Source: Campylobacteraceae bacterium (GTDB taxonomy: Bacteria; Campylobacterota; Campylobacteria; Campylobacterales; Sulfurovaceae). Taken from it: DNA of 11,923 nucleotides. Positions 6,865 through 11,923 of the stretch are shown here, piece after piece. The stretch is from assembly GCA_027079365.1 (NCBI GenBank), contig JALWVW010000332.1:1-11923 (forward strand), given 5' to 3'. How positions within the stretch are numbered: the first letter of the stretch is position 1; each line of letters starts with the position of its first letter. The position numbers were made by a program, and so were the translations under genes. A model generated the notes under the pieces. It made no database searches. It worked only from the letters and a program-made list of their open reading frames with translations, and was not told the DNA's origin.

Positions 6865-6887
6865 ATTATAGATTTTTCGGCTATAAT
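6865..6887 (+). promoter_or_regulatory. Putative promoter of the LysM gene within a 7-bp inverted repeat
   Basis: TATAAT (6882-6887) is a perfect -10 hexamer, 29 nt before the LysM gene start; TTACCT (6859-6864) is a weak -35 at 17-bp spacing. The -10 forms one arm of a perfect inverted repeat, ATTATAG (6865-6871) and CTATAAT (6881-6887), with a 9-nt loop. The same element could act in RNA as a small hairpin after the peb4 stop codon, but the stem is weak and AT-rich. Confidence 0.5.
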
Positions 6888-6916
6888 TTGATAATTTACA
6901 GAATGAAGGAAGTTTG

Positions 6917-7612
6917 ATGAAGAGATTCATAGTACTATGTGCATTGGTGATTGCTACAGGGGTTTCAGCCAAAACGATTGCCACGGTCAACGGACACGCC
7001 ATTGATGAAAGAGAGGCAAATGCCTTTCTAAAAGTGGCAACCAAAGGGAAGGTTACCTATAAAAGACTGCGCAAGAAAGATAAGGTAGCTTTGGTGGAGA
7101 GACTGGCAGTAGACAAAATGGTTCTGACAACTGCAATGAAAGAGATTGGAAAAAAAGAGCAGGAGAGTATTATTGCGGGCTTCTGGCTGAGAAAGAAAGC
7201 AGCTAAATATAAAATTAGTGACAAAGAAGTCAAAGATGCCTATAAGAAAAATAAGAAATTTTTCAAAGACAAGAAGGGCAAGACCATTCCTTTTGCAAAA
7301 GTCAAAGAGATGATCAGAAACTCTATCGCACAGAAAAAAGCTGTAGCCAAGATGATGAAAAACGCCAAGATAGTTATGAATGGTAAAGTTATCTCTGCAT
7401 CCAAGGAAAAAAGCACAAAGCACACAGGCAACAAACCTCAGAGCAAAAGAGTCAGCGGAAGATACTCGGTCTATACTGTAAAGAGTGGCAATACACTTTC
7501 TGGGATCGCCAACAAGTATGGTATGAACTCTAAGCAACTACGAAAAATGAATGGTATGAGTGCAACAGATGTGCTCAAAATAGGACAGAAACTTAAAGTT
7601 CCAGCCAAATAA
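6917..7612 (+). CDS. Exported LysM protein with a SurA/PEB4-like chaperone segment lacking the parvulin domain
   Basis: Predicted periplasmic protein of 231 aa. A signal peptide (MKRFIVLCALVIATGVSA) is followed by residues 19-117, which align by eye with the N-terminal chaperone segment of the upstream PEB4-type protein: ATVNG at the mature start, a shared RLAVDK/RLVERV helix, and SDKEVKDAYKKNKKF against SDGEAKEFYEKNKVQF. Residues 124-158 (IPFAKVKEMIRNSIAQKKAV onward) match the neighbour's C-terminal helix. The roughly 96-residue parvulin domain is absent at the junction. After a Lys/Ser-rich linker (159-183) comes a C-terminal LysM domain (184-229: YSVYTVKSGNTLSGIANKYG and VLKIGQKLKVP), which in general binds peptidoglycan. 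The protein is very basic. ATG 6917 is preferred over TTG 6914, since AAGGAAG (6906-6912) is 4 nt from the former. fba follows after 12 bp and is likely co-transcribed. A wall-associated chaperone role is inference. Confidence 0.85.
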   Translation: MKRFIVLCALVIATGVSAKTIATVNGHAIDEREANAFLKVATKGKVTYKRLRKKDKVALVERLAVDKMVLTTAMKEIGKKEQESIIAGFWLRKKAAKYKISDKEVKDAYKKNKKFFKDKKGKTIPFAKVKEMIRNSIAQKKAVAKMMKNAKIVMNGKVISASKEKSTKHTGNKPQSKRVSGRYSVYTVKSGNTLSGIANKYGMNSKQLRKMNGMSATDVLKIGQKLKVPAK

Positions 7613-7624
7613 CAAGGAAGCACC

Positions 7625-8698
7625 ATGTTCAGTAGAATATCAGAGTTTATCAATCCAGGTGTTGTTTCTGGAGAAGATCTTCAGAGACTCTTTGCTCATG
7701 CCAAAGAGAAAGGCTATGCTATCCCTGCGGTCAATGTGGTCGGCACAGATTCAGTCAATGCCGTCATGGAGGCAGCCAAAAAAGTCTCCTCCCCGATCAT
7801 TGTGCAGTTTAGTAACGGTGGTGCTGCCTTTTATGCAGGCAAAGGGATAGAGGCAGACAAAGGCGCAGTGCTGGGGGCTATCAGCGGTGCAAAGCATGTG
7901 CATTTGCTGGCTGAAGCCTATGGCGTACCCGTAGTATTGCATACAGACCATGCGGCGAGAAAACTGCTGCCATGGATCGATGCACTTTTGGATGCGGGCG
8001 AAGCCCACTATGCACAGTATGGAAAGCCACTTTACTCCTCCCATATGATTGATCTCTCAGAGGAGCCTCTGGATCAGAATATTGCTACGTGCAAGGCCTA
8101 TCTGGAGCGTATGGATAAGATAGGCATGACGCTTGAGATAGAATTGGGTGTAACAGGCGGGGAAGAGGACGGCGTGGATAATACGCACATCGATAACGCC
8201 TTGCTTTATACACAGCCAGAAGAGGTGGCTTATGCTTATGAGCAATTGAGCCAAGTCTCTGACAGATTTACGATTGCGGCTTCTTTTGGCAATGTACACG
8301 GTGTGTATAAGCCAGGCAATGTGACACTCACACCAAAAATACTTGACAATTCTCAAAAATTTATAGAAGAGAAGTTCGGCACGGATAAAAAACCTGTAGA
8401 TTTTGTTTTTCATGGGGGATCTGGGTCAGAACTCTCAGATATTAGAGAAGCGATAGGCTATGGTGTGATCAAGATGAATATTGATACCGATACCCAATGG
8501 GCCTACTGGAATGGTGTCAGACGCTATGCAGACAAGTATCGTGGTTATTTGCAAGGGCAGATCGGTAACCCAGAAGGGGAAGATAAGCCCAATAAGAAAT
8601 TTTACGATCCCAGAAAATGGCTAAGAGCAGGCGAAGAGTCTATGATCGCCCGACTGGAACAGGCATTTGATGATCTCAACTGTATTGGTCGTTATTAG
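7625..8698 (+). CDS. fba: Class II fructose-bisphosphate aldolase, zinc-dependent
   Basis: Cytoplasmic enzyme for the reversible condensation of glyceraldehyde 3-phosphate and dihydroxyacetone phosphate; in an autotroph or non-sugar user it would mainly serve gluconeogenesis. It has the full length of a class IIA aldolase (357 aa). By position against the E. coli enzyme, catalytic D108 and zinc ligand H109 are in VVLHTDHAARKLLPW, and E173 is in EIELGVTGGEEDGVDN. H225 is in FGNVHGVYKPGN, and H263 is in FVFHGGSGSE. The phosphate-binding NIDTDTQWA follows (286-294). AAGGAAG (7614-7620) lies 4 nt before the ATG and 1 nt after the LysM gene stop, so this is the last gene of that operon. A hairpin shared with convergent nrdB follows. 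Confidence 0.96.
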   Translation: MFSRISEFINPGVVSGEDLQRLFAHAKEKGYAIPAVNVVGTDSVNAVMEAAKKVSSPIIVQFSNGGAAFYAGKGIEADKGAVLGAISGAKHVHLLAEAYGVPVVLHTDHAARKLLPWIDALLDAGEAHYAQYGKPLYSSHMIDLSEEPLDQNIATCKAYLERMDKIGMTLEIELGVTGGEEDGVDNTHIDNALLYTQPEEVAYAYEQLSQVSDRFTIAASFGNVHGVYKPGNVTLTPKILDNSQKFIEEKFGTDKKPVDFVFHGGSGSELSDIREAIGYGVIKMNIDTDTQWAYWNGVRRYADKYRGYLQGQIGNPEGEDKPNKKFYDPRKWLRAGEESMIARLEQAFDDLNCIGRY

Positions 8699-8704
8699 AG
8701 ATTG

Positions 8705-8739
8705 ATATAGAGGGCAGCCATGAGGGTTACCCTCTATAT
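8705..8739. terminator. Hairpin between convergent fba and nrdB, probable bidirectional terminator
   Basis: ATATAGAGGG (8705-8714) pairs perfectly with CCCTCTATAT (8730-8739). The stem can extend inward past one C-A mismatch by four more pairs (AGCC with GGTT). T-runs are short on both sides (TTT at 8739-8741 and TTTTG farther on), so it is weak for a classical intrinsic terminator. Its position, 6 nt after the fba stop and 16 nt after the nrdB stop, supports shared use. Confidence 0.65.
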
Positions 8740-8755
8740 TTACGGAGATTTTGTT

Positions 8756-9769
8756 TTAGAAGTCATCCAGATCTATGCTTGACTTGGCATAGTTGGAGAC
8801 ATTGCTTTCGAAGAAATTACTCTTGACATCATTCATATTGAGATGCTTGGTGACCAGTTGCTGGAGATAGGTATTGGCTGTCTCCGGAAAGATGGTATCC
8901 AGTCCTATTTTTTTGAGGCGCTCATTGGCATAGTTGTGTACGGTCTGCTGCATCAGCTCTTTAGTAACTCCCATAATCGGGAAGGTATCAAGCAGATAAT
9001 TCCCATATTCAAGCTCAATATCAACAGCCTCTTCAATCATCTTGTACATGATGTCAATAGTACTGCTGTCTATACTGTTTTCTTTGCGGATGGTTCTGAA
9101 AATATTGACAAAGAGCGGCAGGTGGGTATTGAGCTCATCTCTGGCGATAAACTTGATCATATCTCTGGCACCGGGTACCTTGTCTCCCAATACATAGATG
9201 TAGCTAAACCCGAGCAGGAAGTAGATTCCCTCGAGGTTGACACTTGCCATGGCACTGGCGATCATTTTGTCCACTGAGCCACCATCAATATGTCTAGCGA
9301 ACTGCTCTGCGATACGCATGTTTTTATTGTTGAGTGCAGCATCGTGCTTGTAGAGATTGAAGACCTCTTCTGAGTTTCCACAGGCATCTAGGAGCACAGC
9401 ATAACTCTTGGAGTGGTTGACCTCCTGCATCATCTGCAGGGTAATGACGGACTTGAGCAGACGATTGTTGGCAAGTTGTCTGAAGTCACTGAGATATTCC
9501 TCCTGAGCAGAGTCATTGAAGCTCAGTTGTGCAAAGGTCATTTTGTAGATCCACTGCTCATTGTCCGTCAGTGCATCAAAGTTTTTCTTTTCTGTTGAGG
9601 TGTTGACTTCTGAAGGAAACCAAGTATTGGCATTCATCAGATCATAAATATTGCTGTCCCACTTGTATTTGGAGCGGTTAAAGTCAACAAATCCTGTAGG
9701 AGAACCACCAAATATCTTCTCGTCGAGGATCTCTTCACCTCTAGGGTTATAATAATGTTTTGAATCCAT
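8756..9769 (-). CDS. nrdB: Ribonucleoside-diphosphate reductase class I, beta (R2) subunit
   Basis: Small subunit that houses the diiron-tyrosyl radical cofactor for making deoxyribonucleotides with NrdA. Length is normal (337 aa). Expected residues are visible: D86 in QLSFNDSAQEE; E116 and H119 followed by the radical tyrosine Y123 in QEVNHSKSYAVLL; E180 in NLEGIYFLLGFSY; E212 and H216 in ARDELNTHLPLF. The last pair is spaced E-x3-H, whereas E. coli and, as I recall, H. pylori NrdB have E-x2-H here; the DNA was re-read and gives no sign of a frameshift. The C-terminus SSIDLDDF fits the acidic tail that docks with NrdA. The start MDSKHYYNPRGEEILDEKIFGG is family-like, and AGGAG is 7 nt upstream. 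nrdA is not in the window. The closest family is the bacterial class Ia group seen in Campylobacterota. Confidence 0.94.
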   Translation of the reverse strand: MDSKHYYNPRGEEILDEKIFGGSPTGFVDFNRSKYKWDSNIYDLMNANTWFPSEVNTSTEKKNFDALTDNEQWIYKMTFAQLSFNDSAQEEYLSDFRQLANNRLLKSVITLQMMQEVNHSKSYAVLLDACGNSEEVFNLYKHDAALNNKNMRIAEQFARHIDGGSVDKMIASAMASVNLEGIYFLLGFSYIYVLGDKVPGARDMIKFIARDELNTHLPLFVNIFRTIRKENSIDSSTIDIMYKMIEEAVDIELEYGNYLLDTFPIMGVTKELMQQTVHNYANERLKKIGLDTIFPETANTYLQQLVTKHLNMNDVKSNFFESNVSNYAKSSIDLDDF

Positions 9770-9805
9770 AAAATTTCTCCTATTTGAAATGTGCTTAAGG
9801 GATGT

Positions 9806-9811
9806 ATTTTA
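9806..9811 (-). promoter_or_regulatory. Weak -10-like box upstream of nrdB
   Basis: On the minus strand TAAAAT lies about 37 nt before the nrdB ATG, implying a leader near 30 nt. No recognisable -35 or NrdR box pair is present in the 100-bp region shared with the divergent gene. Low certainty. Confidence 0.3.
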
Positions 9812-9845
9812 CTCTCCTAATGATTTAGATTGGTTGATTATATGG

Positions 9846-9851
9846 TAGAAT
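9846..9851 (+). promoter_or_regulatory. Putative -10 box of the PLP enzyme-hisD pair
   Basis: TAGAAT lies 27 nt before the ATG at 9879. Transcription from about 9858 leaves a short leader just long enough to hold the AAAAAGG ribosome binding site, which supports the 9879 start. Confidence 0.45.
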
Positions 9852-9878
9852 ACACAAAAAGAAAAAGGCATGACAGCG

Positions 9879-10772
9879 ATGTTGCAGTTGCCCACCCCTA
9901 TAGAGCAGATTCGTTTCAGCGGTGTGACGCTTTATCTCAAAAGAGATGATTTAATACATGCTGATTTTTCAGGGAACAAAGCCCGAAAATTTTATCATTA
10001 CCTTGAAAATGCGTTTCCCTCTGTTACTAAACTAATCTCCTATGGCTCTTCTCAGTCTAATGCGATGTATTCGATGTCTGTATTGGCAAAAATGAAAGAG
10101 TGGGAGTTTGAGTATAGTGTGGATCATCTGTCGGAGTATTTGAGAGAGAACCCTCATGGTAATTATGCTGGAGCCATTAAAAACGGTATGCAAATCCACG
10201 TAGGTCAGGGTGCCCTCGCCCCGACAAATAAAAATACCCTATTGATGGAAGAGGGTGGCAGACAAAAAGAGGCAGAGTACGGTATTAAACTTTTGGCACA
10301 AGAGATACAGGAGTGGCAAAATAATAATAATACAAAAGCGTTAAATATCTTTCTGCCTTCTGGTACGGGAACTACGGCGCTGTTTTTGCAGAAATCATTG
10401 CATAGTGAAGGTGTTGTAGGGGTACAACACCCTACGGTGTATACCTGTCCTTGTGTTGGGGATAGTGCGTATCTGAAAAAGCAGTTTCTTGAGCTGGAAG
10501 AGGATGTGGCGTATCACCCCAGTATTGTCACTCTAGAAAAAAAGTACCATTTTGGAAAACTTTATAAAGAAAACTATAAAATTTGGTTAGAATTACGCAA
10601 GCAGACAGGGATAGAGTTTGACCTGCTGTATGATCCCCTGGGATGGCGGGTGATGCTGGCAACTCCAGAGATATTTGATAAGCCCGTGATGTATATTCAT
10701 CAGGGAGGACTCCTGGGAAACGAAAGTATGCTTCCTAGATATGAGAGAAAATATCCGGAATTAAAATTGTAG
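9879..10772 (+). CDS. PLP-dependent enzyme of the ACC deaminase/D-cysteine desulfhydrase family
   Basis: Predicted cytoplasmic fold-type II PLP enzyme, 297 aa. The N-terminal LPTPIEQI and YLKRDDL are typical of the family. The Schiff-base lysine is K34 in FSGNKARKFYHYL, and a Ser/Gly phosphate-binding loop is at 161-167 in LPSGTGTTA. The substrate-site motif reads GSSQSNAMYSMS where related enzymes have a QSN-H or QSN-Q pattern, so the residue after Asn is an alanine. ACC deaminase activity cannot be assumed: D-cysteine desulfhydrase or another amino acid lyase is as likely. ATG 9879 is chosen over ATG 9870 because AAAAAGG (9862-9868) is only 1 nt from the latter and 10 nt from the former. 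It has an AAT trinucleotide run (10320-10331) giving four asparagines, and a compact set of inverted repeats at 10410-10440. hisD follows after 33 bp on the same strand. Confidence 0.82.
   Translation: MLQLPTPIEQIRFSGVTLYLKRDDLIHADFSGNKARKFYHYLENAFPSVTKLISYGSSQSNAMYSMSVLAKMKEWEFEYSVDHLSEYLRENPHGNYAGAIKNGMQIHVGQGALAPTNKNTLLMEEGGRQKEAEYGIKLLAQEIQEWQNNNNTKALNIFLPSGTGTTALFLQKSLHSEGVVGVQHPTVYTCPCVGDSAYLKKQFLELEEDVAYHPSIVTLEKKYHFGKLYKENYKIWLELRKQTGIEFDLLYDPLGWRVMLATPEIFDKPVMYIHQGGLLGNESMLPRYERKYPELKL
10410..10440 (+). repeat. Overlapping inverted repeats forming mutually exclusive hairpins inside the PLP-enzyme gene
   Basis: GGTGTTGTA (10410-10418) pairs perfectly with TACAACACC (10423-10431) around a GGGG loop. 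GTAGGG (10416-10421) pairs with CCCTAC (10430-10435). ACACC (10427-10431) pairs with GGTGT (10436-10440) around CTAC. The arms overlap, so only one of these can form at a time. The codons read GVVGVQHPTV. Confidence 0.6.
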
Positions 10773-10789
10773 GGTGCACGACACGCACC
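10773..10789 (+). repeat. Small hairpin between the PLP-enzyme gene and hisD
   Basis: GGTGC and GCACC enclose a 7-nt loop directly after the stop codon. There is no T-run, so it is not an obvious terminator. It could modulate mRNA stability between two co-transcribed genes or be incidental. Confidence 0.35.
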
Positions 10790-10805
10790 AAAATGAGGAC
10801 AAAAG

Positions 10806-11923
10806 ATGAAAATATTCTACAGCAACGATGATACCTTTGAGGCAAACTTTAACGAGCTTTTGGCACGGGGAAAGATGGATATCGAAGGCGTGACAAGCAT
10901 CGTCTCTGGATTGCTCAAAGAGATACAGACTGAAGGAAACAGTGCCCTCAAAGCACAGATTGCCAAGTTTGACAGATGGGAACCTGAGGATGATGCAGCG
11001 CTTCTGGTAAGCACAGAGGATATGGCCAAAGCCTATGAAAACATAGACCCTGCACTTCGTGATGCTCTACATCTTGCCTATGACCGCATCGAAGCGTATC
11101 ACCAAAAGCTGATGCCCAAGACTTGGATGGATGAAGAGGCCAACGGCACCATGCTGGGACAAAAAGTCACAGCAGTAGACAGGGCAGGGCTCTATATTCC
11201 CGGTGGGAAAGCTGCCTACCCAAGCTCACTTCTGATGAATGTCATACCTGCGCAGGTAGCAGGTGTAGAGGAGATAGTGGTCTGTACCCCGGCACCGGAC
11301 AATGAACTTAATGAACTTTTACTCGCTGCTTGTCACCTCTGTAAAGTCACACAAGTCTACAGGGTAGGCGGAGCATCTGCTATCGGTGCAATGGCGTATG
11401 GTACAGAGACGATCCCCAAGGTAGATGTCATCACTGGCCCTGGCAATATCTTCGTAGCTACTGCCAAAAAGCTGGTCTATGGTGAAGTCAATATCGATAT
11501 GATCGCAGGGCCTTCTGAGATCGGTATCTTGGCAGACGAGACGGCGAGAGAAGACTATCTAGCGATCGACCTTCTCAGTCAAGCTGAGCATGACGAGATG
11601 GCAAGCTCTATCCTCATCACTACAGACAGTGAACTGGCAAACAAGGTCAGTGATAAAGTCGAGGCGTTTCTAGGTACGCTAGGCCGTGAAGAGATCGCCA
11701 GAAAGTCTATCGAGGAGCGTGGTGCCATTATCGTGACCAGTACGATGGACGAGGCGATTGACCTGATGAATGAGATCGCACCAGAGCACCTGGAGGTGGT
11801 GACTGCTGACCCCATGGCATTGCTAGACAGCATCAAACATGCAGGAGCCATCTTCTTGGGTGAAAATACCCCCGAGCCTATCGGTGACTACATCGCAGGC
11901 CCCAACCATACGCTCCCTACGGG
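10806..11923 (+). CDS. hisD: Histidinol dehydrogenase, 3' end cut by window edge
   Basis: Catalyses the last two oxidation steps of histidine synthesis (histidinol to histidinal to histidine) with NAD+ and a zinc ion. The window holds 372 of about 430 codons. Visible landmarks are AGLYIPGGKAAYPSSLLMN (127-145), VGGASAIGAMAYGT (187-200), TGPGNIFVATAKKLVYG (210-226) and DMIAGPSEIGILAD (231-244). Zinc ligands Q259 and H262 are in LLSQAEHDEMASS, and the catalytic pair E327-H328 is in IAPEHLEV. D361 is in PEPIGDYIAGPNHTLPT. The final zinc-ligand histidine lies beyond the edge. The ATG has GAGGA (10795-10799) at 6 nt. It follows the PLP-enzyme gene by 33 bp with no promoter that I can see between them, so read-through is likely. 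Confidence 0.96.
   Translation, partial: MKIFYSNDDTFEANFNELLARGKMDIEGVTSIVSGLLKEIQTEGNSALKAQIAKFDRWEPEDDAALLVSTEDMAKAYENIDPALRDALHLAYDRIEAYHQKLMPKTWMDEEANGTMLGQKVTAVDRAGLYIPGGKAAYPSSLLMNVIPAQVAGVEEIVVCTPAPDNELNELLLAACHLCKVTQVYRVGGASAIGAMAYGTETIPKVDVITGPGNIFVATAKKLVYGEVNIDMIAGPSEIGILADETAREDYLAIDLLSQAEHDEMASSILITTDSELANKVSDKVEAFLGTLGREEIARKSIEERGAIIVTSTMDEAIDLMNEIAPEHLEVVTADPMALLDSIKHAGAIFLGENTPEPIGDYIAGPNHTLPT

Noticed and set aside
7028..7537. 169-codon minus-strand open frame
   Set aside because: Antisense to the LysM protein; its Phe/Leu/Cys-rich sequence is what lysine-rich codons give on the other strand.
9770..9878. NrdR boxes upstream of nrdB
   Set aside because: No pair of ACA-rich palindromic boxes with the expected spacing could be found in the intergenic region.
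10320..10331. AAT trinucleotide run as a phase-variable repeat
   Set aside because: Only four units, and changes in unit number would stay in frame, so it would not switch the gene on or off.
1..11923. CRISPR array, transposon or tRNA genes
   Set aside because: No regularly spaced repeats, no transposase or integrase frames, and no cloverleaf sequences were seen; nearly all of the window is explained by core genes.

Overview
The window looks like a piece of chromosome from a chemolithotrophic member of the Campylobacterota (Sulfurovum/Sulfurimonas type). This rests on protein recognition, not on a database search. The malate:quinone oxidoreductase and the PEB4-type PpiC foldase are of the Campylobacter/Helicobacter kind. 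The order nth - peb4 - fba matches what I recall of Campylobacter jejuni (Cj0595c-Cj0597). Promoters are mostly lone or extended -10 boxes without a clear -35, as is usual in this group. I see no transposase, integrase, CRISPR array, tRNA or rRNA. This is mostly a core, housekeeping region.

Layout. (1) 1-917, minus: the start of an AapJ-like amino-acid-binding protein, cut by the left edge, with a promoter flanked by two similar palindromic elements. (2) 1004-2776, minus: a two-gene purine salvage operon, an AzgA-type purine permease followed by a Gpt-like phosphoribosyltransferase that starts at TTG, with its Shine-Dalgarno overlapping the permease stop codon. (3) 2777-3092: an AT-rich divergent control region. 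(4) 3093-5268, plus: malate:quinone oxidoreductase, then luxS with its own extended -10 promoter, then a 101-aa NifX-like protein overlapping luxS by 7 nt. (5) 5278-5934, minus: endonuclease III, tail to tail with the previous group. (6) 6025-8698, plus: periplasmic PEB4-type peptidyl-prolyl isomerase, a LysM protein, and class II fructose-bisphosphate aldolase. (7) 8756-9769, minus: class I ribonucleotide reductase beta subunit, convergent with fba across a shared hairpin. (8) 9879-11923, plus: a PLP enzyme of the ACC deaminase/D-cysteine desulfhydrase family, then histidinol dehydrogenase cut by the right edge.

How genes work together. The permease and phosphoribosyltransferase together would import a purine base and convert it to the nucleotide. 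LuxS cleaves S-ribosylhomocysteine in the activated methyl cycle, giving homocysteine and the AI-2 precursor; its translationally coupled partner has no known role. PEB4 and the LysM protein are both exported and appear to be tandem paralogues.

The most interesting item is that LysM protein (6917-7612). It aligns by eye with both the N-terminal and C-terminal chaperone segments of its upstream neighbour, but the whole parvulin catalytic domain is missing and a C-terminal LysM peptidoglycan-binding domain has been added. It may be a wall-anchored, non-catalytic foldase-like chaperone. Secondary items are the LuxS-coupled NifX-like protein, an E-x3-H spacing at a metal site of NrdB where E-x2-H is usual, and a set of mutually exclusive hairpins inside the PLP-enzyme gene.
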